Assembly: GCF_905171765.1 (NCBI RefSeq)
Contig: NC_053394.1
Span: 159,907,256-159,971,255 of the forward strand
Direction: 5' to 3'
Source: Bufo bufo
Lineage: Eukaryota > Chordata > Amphibia > Anura > Bufonidae
DNA: 64,000 bases
Shown one piece after another: positions 22,203 to 32,587 of this stretch (within the stretch, counting starts at the first letter, position 1; the number at the start of each line of letters is the position of its first letter). The notes beneath the pieces were generated by a model. It saw only the letters and a list, made by a program, of their open reading frames with translations, ran no database searches and was not told the DNA's origin. Made by a program: the position numbers and the translations under genes.

Positions 22203-24616
22203 GTCATAGAAGCGACGGGAGATCCGACTTGGATTCCCGCCAATTCTACACGTGTGCGGCGTTTGTTATGAATCCTGAGGGGGAAGTCCCCGCCGGATTT
22301 TAAATAAAAATCCGGCCTGGGTCCCGCCCTCAGGAGCATACCGGGCCCTTAGGTCTGTTATGGGTTGTAAGGAGAGCCCCCCCTACGCCGAAAAAAACGG
22401 CGTAGGGGGTCCCCCTACAATCCATACCAGACCCGTATCCAAAGCACGCTACCCGGCCAGCCAGGAAGGGAGGGGGGACGAGCGAGCGCCCCCCCCCCCC
22501 TCCTGAGCCGTACCAGGCTGCATGCCCTCAACATGGGGGGTTGGGTGCTCTGGGGCAGGGGGCGCACTGCGGCCCCCCCACCTCAGAGCACCCTGTCCCC
22601 ATGTTGATGAGGACAGGGCCCCTTCCCGACAACCCTGGCCGTTGGTTGTCGGGGTATGCGGGCGGGAGGCTTAACGGAATCTGGGAGCCCCCTTTAATAA
22701 GGGGGCCCCCAGATACCGGCCCCCCACCCTAAGTGAATGAGTATGGGGTACATCGTACCCCTACCCATTCACCTGCAAGAAAAGTGGTAAAAACACAAAT
22801 AAACCACACAGTGTATTAAAATATTTTATTTTTCTGCTCCGGAGGCCGCCCCCTGTCTTCTTTATTAGCTCTTTTACCAGGGGGGGGCTCTTCTTCTTCC
22901 GATATCCCGACGGGTCTTCTCCGCTATCCGGGGGGTCTTCTCAACTCTCCGGGGTTCTCCTTCTGTCTTCTCCGCTATCCGGGGGGGGTCTTCTCAACTC
23001 TCCGGGGTTCTCCTTCTGTCTTCTCCTTCTGTCTTGTTGTCTCCTTCTGTCTTCTGTCTCCGGGGTTCTCCTTCTGTCTTCTCCGCTATCCGGGGGGGTC
23101 TTCTCAACTCTCCGGGGTTCTCCTTCTGTCTTCTCCGCTATCCGGGGGGTCTTCTCAACTCTCCGGGGTTCTCCTTCTGTCTTCTCCTTCTGTCTTGTTG
23201 TCTCCTTCTGTCTTCTGTCTCCGGGGTTCTCCTTCTGTTTTCGCCTCTCTCTGTTGTTGACTCGGCGCACCCCGGTTCTTCGTCTCGCGAGACTCGGCGC
23301 ACCCCGGTTCTTCGTCTCGCGAGACTCGGCGCACCCCGATTCTTCGTCTCGCGAGACGAAGAACCGGGGTGCGCCGAGTCAACAACAGAGAGAGGCGAAA
23401 ACAAGAAGAGAAGACGAAGAATCGGGGTGCGCCGAGTCTCGCGAGACGAAGAACCGGGGTGCGCCGAGACAACAAGACAGAAGGAGAAGACAGAAGGAGA
23501 ACCCCGGAGAGTTGAGAAGACCCCCCCGGATAGCGGAGAAGACCCGTCGGGATATCGGAAGAAGAAGAGCCCCCCCCGGAGACAGAAGACAGAAGGAGAC
23601 AACAAGACAGAAGGAGAAGACAGAAGGAGAACCCCGGAGAGTTGAGAAGACCCCCCGTATAGCGGAGAAGACAGAAGGAGAACCCCGGAGAGTTGAGAAG
23701 ACCCCCCCGGATAGCGGAGAAGACCCGTCGGGATATCGGAAGAAGAAGAGCCCCCCCCGGAGACAGAAGACAGAAGGAGACAACAAGACAGAAGGAGAAG
23801 ACAGAAGGAGAACCCCGGAGAGTTGAGAAGACCCCCCCCGGATAGCGGAGAAGACAGAAGGAGAACCCCGGAGAGTTGAGAAGACCCCCCGGATAGCGGA
23901 GAAGACCCGTCGGGATATCGGAAGAAGAAGAGCCCCCCCCTGGTAAAAGAGCTAATAAAGAAGACAGGGGGCGGCCTCCGGAGCAGAAAAATAAAATATT
24001 TTAATACACTGTGTGGTTTATTTGTGTTTTTACCACTTTTCTTGCAGGTGAATGGGTAGGGGTACGATGTACCCCATACTCATTCACTTAGGGTGGGGGG
24101 CCGGTATCTGGGGGCCCCCTTATTAAAGGGGGCTCCCAGATCCTGTTAAGCCTCCCGCCCGCATACCCCGACAACCAACGGCCAGGGTTGTCGGGAAGGG
24201 GCCCTGTCCTCATCAACATGGGGACAGGGTGCTCTGAGGTGGGGGGGCCGCAGTGCGCCCCCTGCCCCAGAGCACCCAACCCCCCATGTTGAGGGCATGC
24301 AGCCTGGTACGGCTCAGGAGGGGGGGGGGGCGCTCGCTCGTCCCCACTCCCTTCCTGGCTGGCCGGGTAGCGTGCTTTGGATACGGGTCTGGTATGGATT
24401 GTAGGGGGACCCCCTACGCCGTTTTTTTCGGCGTAGGGGGGGCTCTCCTTACAACCCATAACAGACCTAAGGGCCCGGTATGCTCCTGAGGGCGGGACCC
24501 AGGCCGGATTTTTATTTAAAATCCGGCGGGGACTTCCCCCTCAGGATTCATAACAAACGCCGCACACGTGTAGAATTGGCGGGAATCCAAGTCGGATCTC
24601 CCGTCGCTTCTATGAC
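22203..24616. mobile_element. Giant palindrome (foldback-type element) of 2.4 kb
   Basis: The left arm starting GTCATAGAAGCGACGGGAGA pairs with the right arm ending TCTCCCGTCGCTTCTATGAC. Pairing can be followed through CCGGATTTTAAATAAAAATCCGG, the TACGCCG/CGGCGTA hairpins and TGTGGTTTATTTG, to CT-rich (left) and GA-rich (right) tandem repeats around 22890-23940. The central 23265-23480 part consists of ACTCGGCGCACCCCG/CGGGGTGCGCCGAGT blocks with CGCGAG cores. Small hairpins (CTCGCTG...CGGCGAG; CTGGGAT...ATCCCAG) flank it. Six-frame translations give long Arg/Glu- or Pro/Ser-rich frames that come from the repeats, not from genes. No transposase is seen. Confidence 0.9.
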
Positions 24617-25320
24617 GCGCTTGCTGGGATGTGCTGTCACTATCCCAGTGAGTGCGAGATCTCGGCACCACGTCGCCGAGTATCAGCGCGACGCTGTCGT
24701 GCTGAAAACACAATGTCAGAAACACCTACTGTATATTGTCTTACAGCGACAGACCATCAGCAATTCTGGGTGTGGTGCGGCTGTTTCCCGGAAAACTGTG
24801 TTTGTCTGTGCTGCAAGTTTTGGGATGAAACAAAGACAATTGTGTGATTAGGTTGGAAGACAAATGATTCAGTGGAATGTGAATGGGTGTGGCTCTGAGT
24901 TGTAGTGGAGTTGAAAGTGTGAAAGAGCCCTAATGGATGCTTTAGGAGAGCTGTGTGTGCAATTCAGTTTTTATGTGTAAGGGCGTGGTTATGAGCTGTT
25001 TTGTGAAGATGAGTACATGAAATGTATATGAATGTGTATGGAGTACGATATTTGTTTTCATATAATATGCGCATTGAGAATTTTATTTTTCTTGGAAGTT
25101 TTTGGTTTTTATTGGTGCCAACAGCATTGATCAAGCTGTACATTTTTTTTATCGAAGTTAATGAAAAGTTTCTTATGGGCCCTTTGTGTGTTCATGTCTG
25201 TATTGTCAGATCTGTTTGTTTCAATGTTTGAAGTTACGTGTTACATGTTAAGTGTTGTGCTTCACATCAGAGCTCTGTTCTCACGGACAGAAGGTGGACC
25301 ACAGCGTCCGACTAAAAGGG
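24617..25320 (+). other. Retroviral interior without an assignable gene
   Basis: This stretch between the palindrome and the protease remnant carries short frames only. It begins with hairpin-rich sequence (to about 24700), then GT-rich DNA. It may be decayed gag or sequence carried with the palindrome. I could not place it in a retroviral domain. Confidence 0.4.
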
Positions 25321-25334
25321 GTGGACTTAGATGA

Positions 25335-25660
25335 CTGAGAGTAGGATTCATGGTAGATAGCAGTGCAACCTCAAGTGTGTTAAGTAAAGATTTGTTCATT
25401 AAGCTTGACTTACAAGTGTCAGCCAAAAATCAGGGCATAAGAGTACACTCAGATCTCATTCCAGTCTCTACACCAGTGCCACTGATTCTTGCAAACATAC
25501 AGAACCACCCAGAACTTAACAACATTAACCCTGCATTATGGTCTTCAAATGAATATGACACAGGATTCATAGATTGCACACCTTACAAAGCTACTGTAAA
25601 ACCAGGTGTCATTTCAGTGTTCCAGTGTTTGCTTTTTCCTTTGACAGATGTTAACTGACC
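25335..25660 (+). pseudogene. Retroviral protease start and RT N-terminus remnant
   Basis: The frame contains an aspartic-protease-like start with D-S-S-A-T in place of the usual D-T/S-G-A, so the Gly of the active-site triad is lost. About 40 codons later it passes into a region resembling the start of retroviral RT (HPELNNINPALW, then FIDCTPYKATVKPG). Most of protease is missing and the RT fingers and palm between here and 25735 are deleted. Not functional. Confidence 0.65.
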
Positions 25661-25734
25661 TGGGGCAGAATGCCCTAGGGATGTGCTGATTCACCTGTAG
25701 TGTACAGCATAGTCCTCCAAGCCACGTTAAAACC

Positions 25735-26232
25735 ATGGCACCCCCCCCCCAAGGTTCCGTGTTGTTGCAATATGTGGATGATTTATTGTTGTGCAGTATG
25801 TCAGTGGAGGCCAACATTGAGGATGGTATATCACTGTTACAATGGTTGTTTGAATGTGGACACAAAGTGTCATTAGGGAAAATGCAATGGTGTAAACAGC
25901 AAGTCGAATACTTGGGGTTTGTCCTGACAAAGGGGGAAAGGAGGATCAGTCCAGGGAGAGTTCAGTCTGTAGCGGGCTTGGTCACCCCGCTCTCCAAGAA
26001 GGAAATGCTATCCTTCCTTGGAATGATAAACTACTGCAGACAATGGATCCCAGACTGTTCCTACTATGACAATATCTTGAGACAGGCAACACTGCAGGAC
26101 AAACCTGATTTAATAAGATGGTCTTCAGAAATGTACAATGCATTTGATTATCTGAAATGTTCATTAATGTCAAGTCCAGGATTGGGCCTCCCTGACTACA
26201 AACTTCCACATGTTTGCACGACAAAATTGTAA
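25735..26232 (+). pseudogene. Retroviral reverse transcriptase, palm to connection
   Basis: The frame of 165 codons includes the catalytic motif QYVDDLLLCS, then EYLGFVLTKGERRISPGRV and the typical FLGMINYCRQWIPD block of gammaretrovirus-like RT. The upstream third of RT is deleted and a poly-C run (25741-25750) sits at the deletion edge. It ends at a stop at 26230, past which the RNase H region begins in another frame. Confidence 0.85.
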
Positions 26233-26690
26233 AACCATGGCGGGTGTACTGACACAAGAACACGGAGGCAAGTTGCGTCCTTGTGTATTTTTCTCAAAGG
26301 TAATGCCCACCCCTGTTCAAGGGATGCCGGCATGTCTGTGTTCTCTTGCAGCCTGTGCTATGACGGTAGAGTTGACAACTCCTTTCACAATGTGACGTTA
26401 CACCATTTTTGCACACTACACATGATGTTATAGGCCTACTCAAGGGCATCCACACTCAACACAGCAGGCAGCTGAGCTCATTGCACTCACTAGAGCATGT
26501 ATTCTACATACTGATAGATCTGTCACCATTTATACTGATAGTAGGTACGCACATGGGGTAGTGTGGGACCATGGTATGATTTGACAGAGGAGAGGATTCA
26601 CGGCAACAGATGGTAAGGATCATGTCTCACAGGGCAATGCGCTGGCAGATAAGGTGGCGAAACGAGTGGCCAAATGCAACCCCACAGGTC
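26233..26690 (+). pseudogene. Retroviral RNase H remnant
   Basis: Fragments in different frames match the RT connection and RNase H: GVLTQEHGGKLRPCVFFS, then AAELIALTRA, VTIYTDSRYAHGVVWDHG and NALADKVAKRVA. The TDS and E-L residues of the active site are visible. Stops at about 26392 and 26580 and frame changes break it. Confidence 0.75.
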
Positions 26691-26889
26691 CATGTAACCA
26701 TTGGGAGATGCCATGTTTGGCACCTCCAACCCCTGAGATGTCACAAATGCTTACTGATCTTCAAAGATATTCCACTGAACAGGAACAGCAAGACTGGTGT
26801 TATCCAGTATTGCAGAAAAAACCTAAGACAGGATTAGTCTGCAAAGAGGGGGTAGGATATAACAGCATTGAGAATCCTTACAGATACTC

Positions 26890-27315
26890 ATGGGAAGGCC
26901 TTTCCCCACCCCCTGGGCAAGACGCCCAATGATAGTGCAGGAAGGTTATCTTGATTTAATAAGGGAAGAAAATGTCACCAAATTGATACAGGTTCTAAAT
27001 AAAACTGAGGAAAAAGTTGCTTGTAAGTTTCCCTCTCTTCCACAGGAACCCACCCACCCATACAGGGTGGGGGATGAGGTAGTGATCAAAACACTGAAGA
27101 AAGGAAAATCCCAAGGTGACTTTGCATATGGCCAACCCACTACCGTGGTCGCAGTAACCAGAACAGCCGTGCTGACTGAACAGTCTCCAACTTGGATCCA
27201 CGCCACCCGAGTGAAGCTTGTGAGAACAAGAGAGGAGGCAGGAACGGAGGCAGACAGCCTTGGCCTTGAAGAAGGACAAGAGGTACTAACGGGGGCAGAC
27301 AGCCCTGACCTCTAA
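26890..27315 (+). pseudogene. Retroviral integrase C-terminal domain
   Basis: From about 26930 the frame resembles the DNA-binding C-terminus of gammaretrovirus integrase: YRVGDEVVIKTLKKG, then GQPTTVVAVTRTAVL and WIHATRVKLV. The zinc and catalytic core domains are absent; the sequence jumps from the RNase H tail to here. Three tandem 45-bp units follow (27281, 27326 and 27371). A polypyrimidine-CAG at 27031-27045 is a candidate env splice acceptor. Confidence 0.75.
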
Positions 27316-27406
27316 CAAGGCCCAGAGGTACTAACGGGGGCAGACAGCCCTGACCTCCAACAAGGCCCAGAGGTACTAACGGGGGCAGACAGCCCTGACC
27401 TCCAAC
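27281..27406 (+). repeat. 45-bp tandem repeat at the pol/env junction
   Basis: AGGTACTAACGGGGGCAGAC recurs at 27281, 27326 and 27371, exactly 45 bp apart, and leads directly to the env start at 27407. The unit is 15 codons, and the first copy ends in a stop at 27313-27315. Confidence 0.85.
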
Positions 27407-28486
27407 ATGATGAGCTCCTCACCCCTTTCTGGGAAATGGTTGAATGTACTGACTAAGATTGCTTCAATAATCTTGTTGATTTTACCAATTAGTAGTAAGG
27501 GAGAAGTAGCCGCAACTAGCAAGGGCGGCGTAATCACCTTTTGGTATAATTCATCTAACACTCACGTAGCTACCTACACCTTTTGCCTTTGTGATATATT
27601 GAAAACATGTTCATATTATAACTATTGTTCCAACGACTATGTAGAAGGACAGGCCTATATATGTGTAACAGACTCATACTGGGGAAAAGGTTGTGGATAC
27701 TGGGGATTAGTGGGATGGAATACAGGGACAGAATGGGGATATAAACCAGAAAGAGCCCTCAAAAGGAGGGATAAAAATTCTAAGTCCCTTTTGACTAGAA
27801 TGACACTCCTTGAGAGAGGGACGTGTTATGTGGACACCTCCTCATTGAATTATTGCAAAAAAAGGTCAGCGGAAATGAAAATTGTATTGACAATAGACAA
27901 CCCTGGTAAATATGATGAAGGAGATTATGTATTGGGATGGTACTTCCATAAAATGTGGGGAGCTGAGACTTCTCAGGTAACACAAATGTTCAAACTTAGA
28001 GATATGTATAAGTCTAAGGAATACCAGCCCATCACAGGTGTCCCCAAAAACCCACTAGCCCCGCATATAGTTTCTCTAAAAAACCTAAGGGCCATATCTA
28101 ATCCCACATATGAGGATACTTTGGCCATGGGGACGGGTTTTTCTGATGTTAATTTGTGGCTGGAGTGGATGAAGTATAGTGCAGCCTCTGTGAATAAAAG
28201 TAACTGTTACATATGCGGTGCTACCAAGCCACACCTAGGTACCGTACCCCTAGTGTTACCAGAAAGTGTTGAAGAATGTTTTTTGACTCTTTTTGTTAAT
28301 ATGTCTTATAACCACAGTGTATGTACAGAATGGAAATCAAAATACCCTCTTTTGTTAAAAAAAATCCTCGCCCAGGGGCAGGCATCCAGGTATATCCAGG
28401 TAACTACACATGTTACAAGGGGAGTACACATGGGAGGAATGTACAGAATTTCACCAAAGGTTATTGTCACAAATACAGCAATCTGA
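27407..28486 (+). pseudogene. Retroviral env, surface subunit frame
   Basis: This 359-codon frame begins with a signal-peptide-like hydrophobic stretch (ASIILLILPI, about residues 20-30). It is Cys-rich, with several N-glycosylation sites (NSSN, NKSN, NMSY, NHSV), and has a C-x-x-C motif (CYIC, about residue 267) like the disulphide motif of gammaretrovirus-type surface subunits. The correct frame appears to change near an A-run at 28357-28364, after which the env continues in the frame of the next entry; the last codons of this frame are therefore out of register. Inherited copy; broken. Confidence 0.8.
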
Positions 28487-29367
28487 ACATATCCCTCACT
28501 CAGAACCAAGTGTACTCCATAGGAGATGTGTACTGGATCTGTGGAGATGGAAAAATAAGATCCAGATTGGAAGGTGCCTGGAAAGGTGAATGTGCGCTTG
28601 CCAAAGTTATAATGAACATGCACATTTTTACTGAATCAGATATTATAAACAAAAGAAGCAGCCCCCTTTCAAGTTTTGATCCCCATGTGTATATAGATGC
28701 AATAGGTGTTCCAAGAGGGGTCCCAGATGAGTTCAAAGCTAGAGATCAAGTAGCTGCCGGATTTGAATCAATATTTCCCATCATTACTGTGAATAAAAAT
28801 GTTGATTGGATAAATTACATATACTACAATCAGCAAAGGTTTGTAAACTATACCAGAGATGCATTTCTAGGGGTAGCAGAAGAACTACAAGCAGACTCAA
28901 TCATGACATTCCAGAATCGAATGGTGTTGGATATGATTCTTGCAGAGAAGGGCGGGGTGTGCCGAGTATTGATTGATCCAACCTCCTGTTGCACATACAT
29001 ACCAAATAATACTGGCCCCACTGGTAAGGTCACAATAGCTATAAAGAAGCTTGAAGATCTGTCAGTAGAACTGAAAAAGAACTCAGGTATAAATGATCCA
29101 TGGGATCAATACTTTGGGTGGTTCACAAATTGGAAACAAGGTCTCATGCAACTAGGGATTGTCATACTAATAGTAATTGTAGTAATAGGTGTAGTAGTAT
29201 TATGTGTTATTCCCTGTGTGAGACGAATGCTAGAAAAAGGGCTCTCTAATATGTCATTATACCAGACAACTGTACCCCAGGAGGATCGAAGCCCAGATGG
29301 GTATAAGAATTACCTAATATCATATAGAGAGAAAAAGGACAAGAAAGGAAAGAACCATGTAGTGTGA
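28321..29367 (+). pseudogene. Retroviral env, surface C-terminus and transmembrane subunit
   Basis: This 348-codon frame carries the rest of the surface subunit and the transmembrane subunit. A basic NKR site precedes the transmembrane part (around residue 111). The ectodomain has the disulphide-loop region GGVC...CC, with eight residues between Cys and CC instead of the usual six. A membrane helix follows (LGIVILIVIVVIGVVVL, about residue 280), then a cytoplasmic tail of about 50 residues ending KNHVV. The first residues of the frame overlap the out-of-register end of the previous entry. It is open to its stop, but the whole env is broken by the frame change. Confidence 0.85.
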
Positions 29368-29394
29368 TCCACTAAAGGTTCTTAAGAGGGGATT

Positions 29395-29852
29395 TGAAAG
29401 GAATCCATGTTCTTTAATATGTCAAAATTAATTCTGCTTTTTGCTGAAGTTTTGTTTCTATGTTAGGTACTAACTCTGATTGCTGTGAAACTAATATACT
29501 GTAAGGTTTCTATTCTCTGTAACCCTGAATCTTATCTCTTTGGCACTACTCCTGGACAATATTCCTAATATGGAAGTTCCGTTTTTGTTTCTATTTCTCT
29601 GAGCGTAGAATGAAACGTGTTAATATGATAGGTTAAATACATAACATACGATGATATGCTAATAAAGAGGGTAAAGCCCCCTCTATATAACCTGTGTGCA
29701 TTAAAAATAAACCTCAGAGTGTTCATTCAGTACATCACTGTTGTGTCTTTCGTTACCTACTGAGTGAAGCGCTCTCCTGACGTCAGAAAGGGACTCAAAC
29801 CAAGCCGATACTAGAAGTTTGGTGCCAGGGGTACCAAGTGGGACTCCTATCA
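29395..29852 (+). repeat. Retroviral 3' LTR
   Basis: This 458-bp LTR is the same length as the 5' LTR, with four differences in my reading. It is preceded by the purine tract AAGAGGGGATT (29384-29394), the plus-strand primer site. The downstream CCAGG (29853-29857) is the target duplication, and hAT sequence resumes there. Confidence 0.95.
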
Positions 29853-30699
29853 CCAGGGAACTCCTTGAAGCTGCCTTTGGGGTGCTCGGTCCCAGATGGC
29901 GGCGGTCAGTAGCAGGCGGAGTCTCTTGGCGGCGGGTGTTCTGATTTTGCCCACTGCTCCCTCTTTTGCTACGCTGTTGGCTCGGTCTCACCACTGCCTC
30001 TTCCTCCGAACTGTGAAAGTCAGTGGCACGACCTTCATTCCATGTGGGGTCTAGGACCTCATCGTCCCCTGCATCGTCTTCCACCCAGTCTTGATCCCTG
30101 ACCTCCTGTTCAGTCTGCACACTGCAGAAAGACGCAGCAGTTGGCACCTGTGTTTCGTCATCATCAGAGACGTGCTGAGGTGGTATTCCCATGTCCTCAT
30201 CATCAGGAAACATAAGTGGTTGTGCGTTAGTGCATTCTATCTCTTCCACCCCTGGTGAAGAGCTAGGTGGATGCCCTTGGGAAACCCTAGCAGCAGAGTC
30301 TTCAAACAGCATAAGAGACTGCTGCATAACTTGAGGCTCAGACAGTTTCCCTGATATGCATGGGGGTGATGTGACAGACTGATGGGCTTGGTTTTCATGC
30401 GCCATCTGTGCGCTTTCTGCAGAAGACTGGGTGGGAGATAATGTGAACGTGCTGGATGCACTGTCGGCCACCCAATTGACTAATGCCTGTACCTGCTCAG
30501 GCCTTACCATCCTTAGAAAGGCATTGGGCCCCACCAAATATCCCTGTAAATTCTGGCGGCTACTGGGACCTGAGGTAGTTGGTACACTAGGACGTGTGGC
30601 TGTGGCAGAACGGCCACGTCCTCTCCCAGCACCAGAGGGTCCACTAACACCACCACGACCATGTCCACGTCCGCGTCCCTTATTAGATGTTTTCCTCAT
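29853..30699 (-). pseudogene. hAT transposase N-terminal extension, cut off by a retrovirus
   Basis: From a Met at 30699 the minus frame begins with a Gly/Arg-rich stretch (GRGRGHGRGG and GAGRGRGRS), then a Ser/Thr/Pro-rich region, an acidic stretch (WVEDDAGDDEV) and a basic one. About 280 codons belong to the hAT; the remaining codons of the frame run into the retroviral 3' LTR. Comparing the two sides of the retrovirus shows the same frame entering the BED finger. An RG-rich, disordered extension of this size ahead of a BED finger is noteworthy. Function is unknown; RNA or DNA contact is only a guess from composition. Confidence 0.75.
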
Positions 30700-30716
30700 T
30701 GTTCCCGTTCACCACA

Positions 30717-31738
30717 ATTTTGAGAATGGCAAATTTGGGAATAGTTTTTCAACCCAGAAAAAAAAATGTGCTTTTACGGTCACTACAAATAACTTGACCA
30801 GCTAAAACAGTACAGATTTGCTTGAATAGAAATGTGAGACCTGTTTTTTTTTTTGCACTGTGTGACAGGTTAAGTTTAATCACAGAATCAGACTTCTATC
30901 TGCACGGTAGCGTGTGTCTTAGGTTTTTCTGAATGACACTATCAGTACCTTCAATGTAAGATATCCTTTTTGGGATAGATTTCAAGTAGGCCTCAAATAC
31001 CAGAAACTAGTTATTTTGAGAATGGCAAATTTGGGAAAAGTTTTTCAACCCAGAAAAAAAAATGTGCTTTTACGGTCGCTACAAATAACTTGACCAGCTA
31101 AAACAGTACAGATTTGCTTGAATAGAAATGTGAGACCTGTTTTTTTTTTGCACTGTGTGACAGGTTAAGGTTTAATCACAGAATCAGACTTCTATCTGCA
31201 CGGTAGCGTGTGTCTTAGGTTTTTCTGAATGACACTATCAGTACCTTCAATGTAAGATATCCTTTTTGGGATAGATTTCAAGTAGGCCTCAAATACCAGA
31301 AACTAGTTATTTTGAGAATGGCAAATTTGGGAATAGTTTTTCAACCCAGAAAAAAAAAAGGGCTTTTACGGTCGCTACAAATAACTTGACCAGCTAAAAC
31401 AGTACAGATTTGCTTGAATAGAAATGTGAGACCTGTTTTTTTTTGCACTGTGTGACAGGTTAAGGTTTAATCACAGAATCAGACTTCTATCTGCACGGTA
31501 GCGTGTGTCTTAGGTTTTTCTGAATGACACTATCAGTACCTTCAATGTAAGATATCCTTTTTGGGATAGATTTCAAGTAGGCCTCAAATACCAGAAACTA
31601 GTTATTTTGAGAATGGCAAATTTGGGAATAGTTTTTCAAACCAGAAAAAAAAATGTGCTTTTACGGTCGCTACAAATAACTTGACCAGCTAAAACAGTAC
31701 AGATTTGGTTGAATAGAAATGTCAGGTCTATTTTTTAG
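30717..31738. repeat. 296-bp tandem array in the hAT 5' region
   Basis: The marker TTTTGAGAATGGCAAATTTGGGA recurs at 30719, 31015, 31311 and about 31606, spacing 295-296 bp, giving three full and one partial unit. Units are nearly identical, differing mainly in A- and T-run lengths. The array lies just upstream of the transposase start codon, so it sits where a promoter would be. Confidence 0.95.
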
Positions 31739-31739
31739 G

Positions 31740-32050
31740 CGCTGGGTGACAGGCTCAACTTGCCCCTGATGTAGTATATGGCCAAAAAATAACCACACTG
31801 TTGATGGTTAAATGCACTTGGGTGACACAGGCTCAGCCTGCACCAGATGTAGTATATGGCCAAAAAATAATCAGACTGTTGATGGTTAAATGCACTTCGG
31901 TGACACAGGCTCAGCCTGCAGCTGATGTAGTATATGGCCAAAAAATAACCAGACTGTTGATGGTTAAATGCACTTCGGTGACACAGGCTCAGCCTGCAGC
32001 TGATGTAGGATATAGCACAAAATAACCACACTATTGATGGTTAAATACAC
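31740..32050. repeat. 78-bp tandem array in the hAT 5' region
   Basis: TTGATGGTTAAA recurs at about 31801, 31879, 31957 and 32034, spaced 77-78 bp. The unit holds GTGACACAGGCTCAGCCTGCA. The array abuts the 296-bp array and lies between it and the right terminus of the hAT. Confidence 0.9.
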
Positions 32051-32587
32051 TTGGTGATAGCTTGTGCTGGCGCACCACAAGTCACAAAATGGCCGCCGAT
32101 CACCCCAGAAAAAAAGTGATCTAAAAACGCTCTGGGCAGCCTCAAAAAAGTGAGCAAGTCAATATTAGCACTTCAATGATCCACAGCTGCAGATCGATCA
32201 CAGAATGAAGTCTTTTGGAGGAGTTAATCACTGCCTAATCTCGCCCTAACGTCGCAGCTCCAACCTCTCCCTATGCTTTGATCAGCAGAGTGACGTGCAG
32301 CGCAACGTGACCCAAGCTTATATAGAGGCTGGGTCACATGCTGCACTGGCCAATCACAGCCATGCCAATAGTAGGCAAGGCTGTGATGGCCTCTTGGGGC
32401 AAGTAGTATGACGCTTGTTGATTGGCTGCTTTGCAGCCTTTCAAAAAGCGCCAAGTAAGCGCCGAACACCGAACCCGAACACAGACTTTTACGAAAATGT
32501 TCGGGTTCGGGTCCGTGTCACGGACACCCCAAAATTCGGTACGAACCCGAACTATACAGTTCGGGTTCGCTCATCCCTACTAGCTAG

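Larger units (their letters stand above)
20480..29852 (+). mobile_element. Endogenous retrovirus inserted in the hAT element
   Basis: A provirus with two 458-bp LTRs is flanked by a 5-bp duplication CCAGG (20475-20479 and 29853-29857). The order is LTR, proline-type primer site, leader, short gag remnant, giant palindrome, protease/RT remnants, RNase H, integrase C-terminus, env, purine tract and LTR. By my alignment the two LTRs differ at 4 positions, so the insertion is young compared with its surroundings. Large parts of gag, the RT palm and the integrase core are deleted, so it cannot replicate on its own. Confidence 0.93.
16819..32579 (-). mobile_element. hAT DNA transposon inserted in BEL gag
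   Basis: The termini TAGAGTTGAGCGAAC (left) and GTTCGCTCATCCCTA (right) are imperfect inverted repeats flanked by the 8-bp duplication CTAGCTAG (16811-16818 and 32580-32587). Transposase lies on the minus strand. The element also contains an AT-rich tail (17040-17100), a 141-bp tandem array, a 296-bp array and a 78-bp array, and it is split by an endogenous retrovirus at 20480-29857. Without the retrovirus it is about 6.4 kb. A second copy of its left end starts at 63129. Confidence 0.95.

Noticed and set aside
22941..23826. Several Arg/Glu-rich and Pro/Ser-rich frames on both strands
   Set aside because: They are translations of the CT/GA tandem repeats in the giant palindrome; frames are open in several phases at once.
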